From positions 1,910,096 through 1,974,095 of the forward strand of contig NW_006499207.1 in NCBI RefSeq assembly GCF_000471905.2: DNA of 64,000 nucleotides, given 5' to 3'. The position numbers were made by a program, and so were the translations under genes. The notes under the pieces were generated by a model. The model worked only from the letters and a program-made list of their open reading frames with translations. It did not search any database and was not told the DNA's origin. Below are positions 20,431-31,289 of the stretch, piece by piece. The stretch comes from Amborella trichopoda (lineage: Eukaryota > Streptophyta > Magnoliopsida > Amborellales > Amborellaceae). How positions within the stretch are numbered: position 1 is the first letter of the stretch; every line of letters begins with the position of its first letter.

Positions 20431-20484
20431 TCATATCCCGTCATGCATTTTAATTGGTCGGGAAAATTTTGGGTCGTCACATCA

Positions 20485-20500
20485 TCCCCCCCTAAAAACG
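20485..20500 (-). other. Polypurine tract of T2
   Basis: Minus strand GTTTTTAGGGGGGGAT directly before the LTR start TGTGACGACCC. Confidence 0.75.
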
Positions 20501-20518
20501 ATTTTGTCCTCAAAATTG

Positions 20519-21722
20519 TTAATCAAATAAATGGGGGTACAACGCCAGAATTTCATCTTCTCGCTCCCATGGTGAGTCTTCTTGTGAATACTGCCATAAA
20601 ATCCGGACCAGGGGACTCTCTTTGTTGTGAAAAACTTGAACCCTTATATCGAGAATCTCAATTGGCTGCTCAACATAAGGTAAGTCTTCTCTGATTGGGA
20701 TTAGTTCATACCTCAAGACCTGGGACGAATCGGGTTGATACTTCCTCAATAATGAAGCATGAAAAACATCATGAATGTTGGACAACTCATACAGTAAGGC
20801 AAGTCGGTATGCCACGACTTTGATTCTTTCTAATATTTCAAAGGGTCCAATGAATGGCAGACTTAGCTTTCCCTTCTTTCCAAACCTCATAACTCCCTTC
20901 ATTGGAGACACTTTTAAGAATACCCGATCACCTACTTCAAATTCAAGGTCCCTTCGGTGATTATCGGCATAACTCTTCTGCCGACTCTGAGCTATTTTAA
21001 GCTTTTCTCGAATTAGGGCAATCTTATTTGATGTTACTTGAACAATTTTTGGCCCTAAAAGTCTCCTTTCGCCTACTTCATTCCAACACATCGGCGATCT
21101 GCACTTTCTCCCATACAAAGCTTCAAAAGGTGCCACTTGAATACTTGTTTGGAAATTGTTGTTGTATGAAAATTCTACTAAAGGCAGGTGATCGTCCTAA
21201 TTTCCTTTGAAGTCGATAACACAAGCCCTTAACATATCTTCTAAGGTCTGAACGGTTCTCTCTGACTGCCCATCAGTCTAGGGGTGAAAAGCAGTACTGA
21301 GGTAAGCCTTGTCCCCAAAGCTGATTGTAGACTGCTCCAAAACCTTGAAGTAAATCTAGAGACCCTGTCGGACACAATACTGATATGTATTCCCTACAGC
21401 CTTACTATTTCCTTCACATACAGCTGAGCCAGTTTATCTAGGGTAAAGGTAGTGCGAACTGATAAGAAATGTGCAACCTTAGTTAATCGCTCCATAATAA
21501 CCCAAACATTATCATTTCCCATGCCTGACCTTGGCAAACTAGACACAAAGTCCATAGTGATGTGTTCCCATTGCATTCAGGTATGGGTAAGGGTTGTAAC
21601 AGCTCAACAGGTCTCTGATGTTCAGCGTTTACTTTCTGATAGGTCAGACATTTAGAAACAAATTGTGTCACATCTATCTTCATGTTATTCCACCAGAAGG
21701 TCTTCTTTAAATATTGGCACAT
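20519..21722 (-). pseudogene. T2 integrase with intact C-terminal chromodomain
   Basis: 21136-20519 is open for 205 residues. It starts MAPFEALYGRKCRSPMCW, continues with EFEVGDRVFLKVSPMKGV and NIHDVFHASLLRKYQPD, and ends in a chromodomain (PIEILDIRVQVFHNKE, PLVRILWQY, SPWEREDEI). Upstream frames 21576-21394 and 21722-21483 give [16 protein letters not shown] and [24 protein letters not shown] has become CLTY. The core with the second Asp and the Glu is broken. This is the best preserved chromodomain in the window. Confidence 0.85.
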
Positions 21723-22031
21723 TTTGTGCTTCTTGGGTGCACAGTATAATGGGAGTGGTGTGCTTCCTCTAGAATAGCCTTTTTTATCATCTCATCACTT
21801 GAGACGCATACCTGTTCCCTACATCTTAATAAATCACTACTGCAAAAAAATTCCCTTCTCTTTCCTGCTTTAAGTCTACCATAATTTTACTCAGCTGGGG
21901 TCTACCTTTTGAGTTACCCAGACCTGTTGAAAGAGTTGACGTTCCTTCCTTGTACCAGCAGATATTCCTATCCCAGAACTAGAGGGTAAGATCAAGCGCC
22001 ACTCCACTACATCTTCTATCAGTCTCATCTC

Positions 22032-22592
22032 TCAGACCATCAGATGTGCCACTGATATCAAGGGTATCCGACTTAAAGCGTCGGCCACTACATTTGTCTT
22101 GCCCCGTTGGTAATTGATGATGCAGTCATAATCATTTAGTAGATCCATCCATTTCCTTTGCCTCATATTCAAATCCTTCTGAGAAAATAAATACTTGAGG
22201 CTCTTATGATCTGTAAATATCTTCAACTGGGCTCTATAGAGAAAATGTCTCCAAATCTTCAAGGCAAAAACCACAGCCGTGAGCTTTAAGTCAAGAATTA
22301 GGTAATTTTGCTCGTGCAGCTTTAACTACCTAGAGGCGTAGGCTATAACTTTCTCTTGCTACATTAATACACACCCTAGTCCCTTATGGGAAGCATTAGT
22401 GTAGATTATAAAGCCTTAATTTCCTCCGGGCAAAGTTAGTATTGGGGCTGTAGTCAATCTCTTCTCTAATTCTTGGAAACTCTTCTCAATCAACTGACCA
22501 TAAAAATTTTACTCCTTTCTGGGTCAGGAAAGTCATGGGGAGTGCTATCTTTGAAAAACCTTCTACAAAATGCCAATAGTATCCTGCCGGGC
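22032..22592 (-). pseudogene. T2 RNase H and RT tail
   Basis: 22274-22032 gives RNase H ([54 protein letters not shown]). 22680-22486 contains the RT tail AGYYWHFVEGFSKIALPM. Its first residues PAGYY abut LTR sequence at 22593, so translation beyond that point is LTR and not RT. Confidence 0.8.
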
Positions 22593-25583
22593 TGTCATGA
22601 CCCCGCCCCCTGAACCCTACCATCCCATACTGGAGGGCGACAGGGTGCGGGATCGCGATCACAGAGGTCGCGAATGTCACTCAGGTGAGAGTGGCTCAAC
22701 ACATAAGATAGGTGGAATCAGAAGCAAACCACGAAAGAAAACTAAAACTCCCACCATAAACATAACAAAAGATGGATAAATTAAAACCATTCATATCCAT
22801 AAACAGTCTCCAAGATCTTAACTACATTATCCAGAATATTGCAATCATCCAAGCCGCTGCTAGTTCGCCATCAAAATACATAACTTCAATAACAACAATT
22901 GCATGACCAACAACTAACAAACACCTACTCAAGAGCTACACAAGAACAGGGATCCACTTGTCGAGTGCGGGCTTTCCGTCAACCAAACACGATCACCTCC
23001 TGACATTCTCGACCTACAGCAATCAATCTACAAGAGTGGAATTAAAGGAATGTGCTAAAAAGCACATTAAGTAGATCCCAACATTATGCTTCTTTGCCTA
23101 TGAGTACTAACACACAGCACATATCAAGATTCTAAGCCATGCTCATAAAATAGGAGTCACGCAAAACAATTATGTCATAATCATAGGATGATGCTTTTCA
23201 GGTAGAGCAGGCACAACAGAAGATATCAGAATTCACATTTGTTCAATGTTGTAATTATTGTTCACATTCACAGTACAGATAATGGATATCATATGAATTA
23301 GTAGTTCAGAAAGACATTTCCTCAGGAGTATCATCATATGCATTCCTCAATATTACTCATTCAGCTATAACTGAACATGTTCTACAGTATACATACTTAT
23401 CACAATGGTGCATACTCTTATTTCATAATAGAGCATATTTTCATCCTTTAGCACTCACAGAGTCAGGTAGTGTATTACACTCCAAGGCATGTACCTTACT
23501 GGCATCAAACACAAAGGCAGGCCCTGCAATATTCTCAAAGCGGTGCCCACTCATATAACAAAATCAGAATATCAACTACCAATGGAGGACCCCATTGCGT
23601 AGTGACCAGAATTACAGTGTCAGTCAATGCAGTATGCTTAAAGCATATTGAGAAATCACTTATTATCTAGTGGTCATGCAATACACTCAAAGCACACAGT
23701 ATGGTGCAATACCCTCAAATCAGGCACCTCACTAATATCAAACAATCACATATCTCAGGAATGCAATACATTCAAAGCATGCCGAGAAGTCACACATCGG
23801 TTATCACCTCATGCGCACCTCACGAGAAGTTACATGTCACAGGTAATGCGATACGCACAAGGCATTCCAAGAAATTCCCGTATCACTAGAAATGTCATCA
23901 TGTCACAGCTGGTCGTGCAATATGCTTAAAGCAAGCCAATATCTTAGTATGCTGGTATCATCATTCACACAGTAGGTACCCATTCACATATCACATAAGC
24001 AGCATGATACCATCATTCACACAGTAGGTACCCATTCACATAACACATAAGCGGCATGGTACCATCATTCACACATTGGGTACCCATTCACATAACACAT
24101 AAGTTGCACAGTACCATCATTCACACAGTAGGTACCCATTCACATACCACATATCATATAACGATGATATCAGTATCTTATCATGATAGTAGCAATATCA
24201 CATTTTGGGTGTGGCACATCACATTTTAATAGTATCACAATGAAAGTACAATAGTAACAGTGACATTATTTCAGTTAGGCCTTACTACTCAATTTCCTGC
24301 CATCAAGGCAATGACTTGCGCTTACTATTAGGGTCGTTATCATTGAACCATTTAGAGTTTGAAGACGAATCCAAAACAAATTTCCCTCCTATCTTTCAAA
24401 TCGGGGTAGTTTGAAAACAATTGGACCTTGTTTAGCCCCTCAAAAGTTCAAAAGAATGAAGATATTTTTTCTGAAATCTGTTGTGCAATGAAGGCAGTGA
24501 AATGTCTTTAAAATTTACTTCATAACTCATAATCGAGAAGAAATTCAAAAAAGTGCTCAACATGCGAATTTAAGCTTGCTCATGAACCGTTCAAATGGCA
24601 GTAGTTTGGAAAAAAATAGACCCCTTTGGCTAGTCAAAATCTATGGTGACAGAGGCATAAATTCTGAGTTTTATAAAAGCTGTCCATAGTGACATATTGT
24701 TACAATTAATCATATAACTCTCAAATTAGGGAGAATTTCGAAAATGGAGAAACATGTGATCTCAATATTATTCAAAACTATTTCAAACAGTGGTGTCTTG
24801 GAAGAAATTGAACATTCAAAACTCTTAACATCAAAGACACCAATTCTGTGTTTTTACCAAAACTGTCTACGGTGATCTACTGGCATTCTTTCGCAGTATA
24901 ACTTTACATATATAAAGAATCAGAATAAGGTCAAAACATAAAAATCACAATAGACTCATGCATATTTCAAATGGTTGTGATTTCATTTCATTTTGACTCT
25001 AATAGGTCATGAAAAGTCTCAGTACAATAGAAGCGATATTCCTGGAAATTTTCATAGTTTGATAATAGTGACATTCGTGCACATTTCACATCATATCTTC
25101 CAATATATCAAGAATAGAATTTAGACATAACCATCAAACTCAAACTAGACTCAGAAACATTTCCAATGAGGGTGATTTGATGCAATTCTAATATCATTTG
25201 ATATGCCAACAAAGAGACACAAAAACCCCAATTCTCCCTGGAATTCTACAGTCCAGCTATAACATACCTCAAAGATCAAAGCATAACTTTTAAACTACAC
25301 AAGATAATCATATGAAACAAATTCTAGCTTAAACTAAACTCACAATAGCATCAACCCCCAAATATTCAAGCTCAACATAAATCACAACAATGCATATCAT
25401 ATTATACTAAGGAGCCTAAATTTCTGAAAAAAAAAAGTAGAAACACATACATGCAAATCCTATTCTTCCACACAAATTTCTATACAATCCCATGCTAATC
25501 TCATGCTTAATTTCAAGCTTATTCATGCCTAAATAATTCTTCATACATGCTTAGATTCATGCTTCATACTAAAACACACAATA
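22593..25583 (-). mobile_element. T2 5' LTR, truncated
   Basis: Starts TGTCATGACC at 22593, matching 17096, and runs about 3 kb with the same internal order. It breaks off near 25583 before the U3 minisatellite, where the Tat 35-bp repeat family begins. Confidence 0.75.
23955..24170. repeat. 52-bp tandem array, 4 units, in T2 5' LTR
   Basis: Units contain CATCATTCACACAGTAGGTA and CCCATTCACATAACACATAA; spacing 52 bases. Absent from the other T2 LTR. Confidence 0.85.
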
Positions 25584-26586
25584 ACAATAGTGCACGTCCT
25601 AGTCGCATGACGACAAACTACTTTGCACAGGTCCAGGAGGTTTGATCATAAACTCGCCCCCACATATGCGCACATGCCTTTTACATATACTTTTCACGCA
25701 AGCCTACCCTAACCTAGTTGTTAATGTGTGAACGCCACCTTCATTACCTCCCCAGTGAGTTCATTCACTTCATCACCATACTTCATTCCCCATGAGTCTC
25801 ACCTGCACTAACAAAACTGCGAACCATCCCGCCATCCATACTCGTTGTAAGTTAGTGGGTCGCTATTGTCCCCTCACATTTCATACATCATCCGTCTCTC
25901 ATAGGTAGCCTAATGCCATTTCCACAAGTGAGTAAAACCACCACCATAATCACTCCATGGCCTCCATCGACTGTCATTCATCACCACCACGGTTCAGTTG
26001 TATGACCTTAAACCATAGTACACGTCCTAGCCGCATGACATTAAACTATTTTGCTCAGGTCCAGGAGACATGACCTTAAACACGCCTTCAAAAAAAATAA
26101 ATAAATAAATAAAATAAAAAATAATGGGCATGGTGTATACCTTAACAAAGAAACACTATGAGTAAAAATGATGGACGGGCATGGTCATGAAACAATGACC
26201 AAAAGAGTTCCATGCATAAAAACCGGACACGGTGAAAACCAAAAGGGCATCATGAGTAAAAAAAGGATGAAAAGGGTGGACATAACTGAAAGGTTAAGGG
26301 TAAAAGAGCCCCAAAATAAAAAGAAGTTGGTGACAACCATCTCTATGGTACCGCTTCCCAAGTTCAAGCAAAACTTCATAAAGGACGATTGGACCAATAA
26401 ACAAGTTGATGTTGCACTTGTCTTAACAAGCGACTTCAGCCCTCACTCAAAATAAGAAAATCTCTGGTGTCATAAATCTCAAGACTTCAAAAATATGATC
26501 TTCAAGGAAAAGATTTCGACAGCCTGAGTCTAGTTCCAAAAGGACTCGAAAGACAGAAGACTCGCCAAAATGGCAAGACAAGTCCC
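25584..26586 (+). repeat. Tat 3' region before LTR B
   Basis: 35-bp family units at 25584-25660 and 25990-26085 (AGTGCACGTCCTAG-TCGCATGAC), then an AAATAAAT microsatellite (26090-26125), then the ATGAGTAAAAATGATGGACG block that aligns with 3735-3960 and 48430-48680. It is the 3' flank of a Tat unit whose antisense ORF has been lost. Confidence 0.65.
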
Positions 26587-27153
26587 ATGAGGAAGAACAT
26601 TATTCCCACGAGTACACAAACATACTCTAAAAATAAATACTCCAAAGGCAAGAAACGGACAAAGCCAGGGGAGAACCTGCCAGAGGTGTCAGCTCGTCTA
26701 GCCTGCATGACCAGACCTTCGAGATCGGCTAATAGAGCCTGCCCCCAACTGGACTCGATAGATGAGACCCATAGTTGTATTCTAAATGTCAAAAGAAAAC
26801 TTGGTGTAGCAGCAGACAACGCTTGCCAGAGCAAACCAATGTACCCAGACCAAATGAGAATAATGGCCTTCTACATGGCATTCAATTGCCAGACGGGCCT
26901 GATTCTGACTGATGAGGTCCGTACAAAATCCTCAGCTTCAAAATCACCAACAGTCCACACGAGGGTGAGGGCATCGACAAGATCCCTCAAAAATATCTCT
27001 TCTCCCCCTAAAGTCTCCATGGACGGACCCACGAACAATGCATCCCAATGTCTGAGCAGCCTAGTTACATCATTACATGAATCTCCTCGACGTTCACGTA
27101 GTCCTGTAGCTAGGCAGGAAGAAAGTAAAAGCCGAAGGAAAATTTTTGAATGA
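26587..27153 (+). other. 188-codon open frame in Tat 3' region, coding status unclear
   Basis: The translated frame contains NCQTGLILTDEVRTKSSASK and SSPPKVSMDGP. A frame at 49034-49522 gives DCQIGPILANEVDTKASM and SSPPKVSPNGL in the same phase, and inverted copy D (59574-59756, minus) shares VKSKP-type sequence. Copy A (4364-5032) is alignable as DNA but broken. There is no recognisable domain. It may be a conserved small ORF of the family or chance survival in a repeat. Confidence 0.3.
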
Positions 27154-27183
27154 TTGTCCTTCTCGTTTCTCTTGAAGCTTAAC

Positions 27184-27196
27184 ATTTTGTGGGGCA
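27184..27196 (+). other. Polypurine tract before LTR B
   Basis: ATTTTGTGGGGCA, matching those of LTRs A, C and D. Confidence 0.6.
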
Positions 27197-27500
27197 AGTT
27201 GTTTGAACGTATTTTTCAGCATCTTGATCCACGATTAGGAACAAGTAGGAAGTAGGTCAATAAAGCTTACAAAACAGTGGAAATTCCCAACAGTCTCAGA
27301 ATAGCCCTAGAATTGGTCAGGATCATCATCGGCACTTCAAAAGACCACCTGTTGTGTTACATCGCAATCAAACATTTCTAAGGCAGTGAGCACAAAGAAA
27401 CAATTTTAGAAAAATTGGTCTTTAGCACCCTAAAATGGACCTTGTAACTAGTGCAATACTTTTGGTGTGACAAACAGCTTTGGGAGTACCCTTCCAATAG
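27197..27500 (+). mobile_element. Tat LTR B, truncated
   Basis: Aligns with the first 300 bases of LTRs A and E (GTTTGAACGTATTTTTCAGC, GGTCAATAAAGCTTACAAAA). It then jumps at GGGAGTACCCTTCC to the sequence just after the promoter of LTR E (GGTACCCTTCAAGCAAG). The rest of U3, the TATA box and the poly(A) signal are deleted. Confidence 0.7.
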
Positions 27501-27504
27501 GTAG

Positions 27505-28335
27505 CTTTCTCTCTACTCCCCTCTTTCTCTCTCCTTCCCTCATTCCCTCTCCTCCCCTCTTTCTCTTTCCTATCTATTTCTCTCTCCTCACCTCTTTCTC
27601 TTTCCTATTTATTTCTCTCTCCTCCCCTCTTTCCCTGTTCTTCTCAACTCTATCTCTTTCTCTCTGTTCTTCTCATCTCTATCTCTTTCTCTCTCTTCTT
27701 CTCATCTCTATCTCTTTCTCTCTCATCTCATCTATCTATGTCCTACTCTTCTTCTCACCTCTATCTCTTTCTCTCTCATCTTTAAATATTTATCTTTCTC
27801 TTTCTCTTCTTTTCATCTTTATCTCTCTCCTTCTTTCTTCTCATCTCTGTCTCTCTCTCCTCTCTTCTGATCTGTATCTCTCTGTCCTCTCTTCTCATCT
27901 CTCTCTTTTTCTCTCCTCCTCTCTTCTCTTCTCTATCCCTTTCTCTCTCTTCTTTTCATCTCTATCTCTCTCATCCTCTCTTCTCATCTCTATCTCTTTC
28001 TCTCTCTTCTTTTCATCTTTATCTCTCTTTCTCTTCTTCTCATCTCTATCTCTCTCCTCTCTTCTCATCTTCATCTCTATCTCTCTCATCCTCTCTTCTT
28101 GTCTCTATCTTTATCTCTCTCATCCTCTCTTCCCGTCTCTATCTCTATCTTTCTCACTTCTTCTCATCTCTATCTGTTTCACTCTCTTTTTTTCATCTCT
28201 ATCTCTCTCCTTTTTTTCTCATCTTTATCTCTCTTCTCTCTTCTCATCTCTATCTCTTTCTCTCTCCTGGTCTCTTCTCATCTCTATCCCTTTCTCTCTC
28301 TTCTTCTCATCTCTATATTCATCCGTCCTCTTCTA
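27505..28335. repeat. CT-rich tract, about 830 bp
   Basis: Long variable microsatellite of CTCTTCTCATCTCTATCTCT-type units, 30-45 bases apart, entirely pyrimidine-rich on the plus strand. It corresponds to the short CT tracts after LTRs A, C and C2 and to the tract ending the window. The 289-codon open frame through it is a compositional artefact. Confidence 0.9.
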
Positions 28336-28336
28336 A

Positions 28337-28905
28337 CACAACCGGTGAAGCCTAGTGTTGCTTAGTTCCCCCTTTCTTCTGTCACAACCGGTGAAGCCTA
28401 ACACTGGTAGGTTTTTTCTCTCCTCTTCTATCAATTGATGAAGCCTAGCACCAATTGGTTTTCTCTCTCTTCTTTTGATAATCAGTGAAATCTAACATCA
28501 ATTGCTTTTCTCTCTCTTCTTCTGTTAGTCGGTAAAACCTTGCACCGACTGGTTTTCGCTCCCTTCTTCTATTAGTCAATGAAGCCTAACCCCGACTGAT
28601 ATTCTCTTTCTTCTTCTGTTAGTCGACAAAGCTTAGCGTCGATTGGTTTTCTCTCTCCTCTTCTATCAATCAATAAAGCCTAACGTCTACTGGTTTTCTC
28701 TCTCCTCTTTTGTCTGTCAATCGATGAAGCCTAGCACCAACTGGATTTCTCTCCTCTTTTATCACAATCAGAAGAGATTAGCACCGATGGCATCTCCTCT
28801 CTCTTCTCCTCTATACAACACAATCGATGAAGCCTAGCACCGACTGTGTTCTCTCTCTCTTCCTTTTAACACAGTCGACAATGCTTAACCCCGACTGTGC
28901 CTTCC
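28337..28905 (+). repeat. Hairpin minisatellite in Tat leader B, 12 units of about 47 bp
   Basis: Each unit is a CT-rich spacer (TTTTCTCTCTCCTCTTCTAT) plus a potential stem-loop whose loop is near GAAGCCTAGC. Perfect arms include AGTCGGT/ACCGACT (28527-28533 with 28544-28550) and CACAGTCG/CGACTGTG (28870-28877 with 28892-28899). Arms differ between units but stay largely complementary. It lies in the inferred transcribed leader, upstream of gag. Confidence 0.8.
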
Positions 28906-29699
28906 TTCCCTCTCTCTCCTTTATCCTCTCGTCTTTCATACTCTTCTCTTCATTTCTTCTCCCTCCTTCTTTCTTTTCCTTCTTCTCTTCTTATTCTTTC
29001 CTCATAGCATTAATTCTACTACTTCTTCTTTCGACTAAGAGGGATTGAGGTTAGCCTCTCATGGTAGTCGTGTCATCTAGCTGTAATGTTGTTGTGCTAG
29101 GATTACTTGGTCCGCTTTTTTGCCACAACAGACTGACCATCCTGCCCAGCTAGTCGGTATTGGTAATGACGTTTAGTAGTAATCCTGTGAGCCAGTTTTA
29201 GTTACCGAGCCCGTTTTGCTACCACGTCATGCCAATTATCCACCAGTCTAGTCACTGCTCTGATCCTCTCGCTTAGTCGAATTCTTCTCTCCCCCGTCTT
29301 TCTTCTCTTCTTCTTTTTGAATGCGCATGATTGTGTACGTTCATCAAAGAGGAAACGGGTGAGGTCTGACCCACCTGTCTTAAAACCTTTGCCATATATG
29401 TGTGTGATTGCAGAAAATAAGAAGAATACAAGACAAGGGAGGCAATTCCGAACCGGTTTTATTTCTGGGGGGCTTTCTTCGTGATCTAAGAGGGCATCCA
29501 CGCTAGTCAGTCCGAGTAACTCCCGAACCCAACTTTAAATTCCTCTCTCACGGGTTGGTAACACTTTCCCTTGTTCTCGAACGAGGGTCCCGAGAGAGCG
29601 ATCTCAAAAACTTCCCGGGTCTTCCCTCAAAGCTCGAGACACATGTCGCCCAATCCCCAAAGGATCCGGAGGGCGAGATTGACGCACCTAATCAACTGC
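28906..29699 (+). other. Tat leader B, gag-proximal part
   Basis: Further CT-rich sequence to 29010, then a segment on GTCTTGCTACCAC-type words shared with 53340-53400 and 54640-54790. From 29400 comes the conserved block CAAGGGAGGCAATTCCGAAC ... GAGAGAGCGATCTCA that precedes gag. A candidate 3' splice site TGATTGCAG lies at about 29406-29414. Confidence 0.55.
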
Positions 29700-31060
29700 A
29701 TGGTTTCGCAAACCGACATAGATGCCATGGTGACCCACAGTCTCAAGAATAAGGTCCCGAGCATGCAAGAGGTGTCGTTTTACCTAAAGCCGTATCCCTC
29801 GTATATCAACCAAGTGTTGTTTCCCTCAAACTATAAAAAGGGAAACTCCCCTCATTCAATGATACTACGTCCCCGCACTAGCATACCCGCTCACTTTCAA
29901 GCTGTTTGTCGAGAGACGACAACTGACGGGTGACTCCTCCTTCATTAGGTCATCGAAACTCTCGAAGGGCCAGCCTTCCAGTGGTATGCTTGGCTACCTC
30001 CAAGCTGGGTGCATACATGGCAAGAATTGGAGCAGTTGTTTTAGCAGTGTTTCTATGAAGAGAAACTTAGAAACCCTTGAGCTCCTCACTCTGACTCAAG
30101 ACTTTGGTGAGCTGGTCGATAAGTTCATCGCTCGATGGAGATAGTTGGAAACCTATCATGCCACTCCCATGACTAAAAGAGAAGATATTCAGACCTGCAT
30201 ACGAAATAAGCTACCTGAGATCACCGTGAATGTTGAGGCCTCCAATCCACCCTCCATGTCAGAGCTCATCTCTAAAGCAGTTCGTATAGAAGGTCTGTCC
30301 AAGCACCATGGTAGATCTCACCAGCAACGCACCAGCTCGGGAAACAACTGGGGCAATGACAATTCTCGCTCCAACAATCGGGGCAATCAGTAAAAAGCAG
30401 TGACTAATGTGGCTGCCACCGTGACTGACACTAAGAAAGCTGCCCCTCAAACTTTGGACCTCTTTAAGTCACAGCCACCTCAAGCTGGAGGCAAGCAACA
30501 GTAGTCCTATAATAGGGTCCCGCCCCCTACAAATATCATTCGTAGTGACTACCAGATCCGGTACCAGAACATGGTGTACCCTTTTGAGAAGAAGTTGGTT
30601 TCTGCGCTACTTCGATTATTACTAGAGCAAAACACGATCCAGCTGCCAGAAGTCAACACCCCAGAACCTGTTGGACAGGAGACACAGGAGAGGTACTGCG
30701 CCCATCACAGGAGAAAAGGCCACTCTACTCAAGAGTGTTATATGCTCAAAGAAATTATCGAAGCCCTTATTAACAAGGACTAGATAAAGCTTGAAGAGCT
30801 AAAGAAAGCATTCAGGGCAGCTGAGGCTTCCCATATAGTGACAATCCAAGAGGATGACGAGGCACCCACTGTCCTCCGTCCACTATTCTCGATGATTTTC
30901 AAAGAAGGTCTTATCACGCAAAAGCTGACAAGACAACCCAAGTTCTTGCTCCCAAGAACTAAGAATCTCTGGTGTCCTTACCATATGGTACAAGGTCATG
31001 ACCTGAGCAATTGCACTGGCTTCCACGAGCTATTAGCAAAGAAGATGCAGTAGCACCAAG
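29700..31060 (+). pseudogene. Tat-type gag, broken, with two CHHC knuckles
   Basis: A start ATG is at 29699. Gag-domain pieces in several frames are FQWYAWLPPSWVHTWQELEQ (about 29970), ELVDKFIARWR (about 30110) and METYHATPMTKREDIQTCIR (30145-30393). Two zinc knuckles of the form C-X2-H-X4-H-X4-C follow: YCAHHRRKGHSTQECYMLK (about 30692) and LWCPYHMVQGHDLSNCTGFH (about 30968). This spacing, with His as second ligand, is typical of plant Tat-lineage gag. Stops include those near 30049, 30392 and 30781. Confidence 0.8.
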
Positions 31061-31289
31061 AAGTTCATGATAGCCTAGAAGGACACCCTCCAGCTTCGGC
31101 TCCGCTAGTGTAAGAAGACCTCCCGACACAAGTTCAAGGAATTGTTGAACTAGACCCTCTGCAAGCCCTCTTCGAGGAGATGCTCCAACAGGGTCTCGTC
31201 ACTCCCAAGCCCGCTAAACAACTTAAGCTTCTTGCCTAGGTACGAAAAATCTCTAATGCTCATATCACTAGGTATGGGGCCATGAGCTC

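Larger units (their letters stand above)
17096..20481 (-). mobile_element. T2 3' LTR, complete (about 3.4 kb)
   Basis: Both ends are visible: TGTCACGACC at the left and GGGTCGTCACA at the right, so the sense LTR is TGTGACGACCC...GGTCGTGACA. It contains the AGTGG/AATGGAGGACCCATTG array, an AT-rich 'TATCA' array and the U3 minisatellite. It is the only complete LTR of this family on the minus strand. Confidence 0.85.
17096..25583 (-). mobile_element. Tekay/Del-type element T2, internally deleted
   Basis: A full left LTR (3' LTR in sense), integrase, RNase H and the very end of RT, then a second LTR joined directly to RT at 22592/22593. Gag, protease, most of RT and the primer site are missing. 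Left boundary TGTCACGACC at 17096 inside Tat integrase; candidate target duplication ACATG at 17091-17095. The right LTR is truncated at about 25583 by Tat 3' sequence, so the duplication cannot be tested. Confidence 0.85.

Noticed and set aside
27467-28336. 289-codon open frame rich in Ser, Leu and Phe
   Set aside because: It is the CT microsatellite read in one phase; all phases are open or nearly so, and no other copy keeps it.
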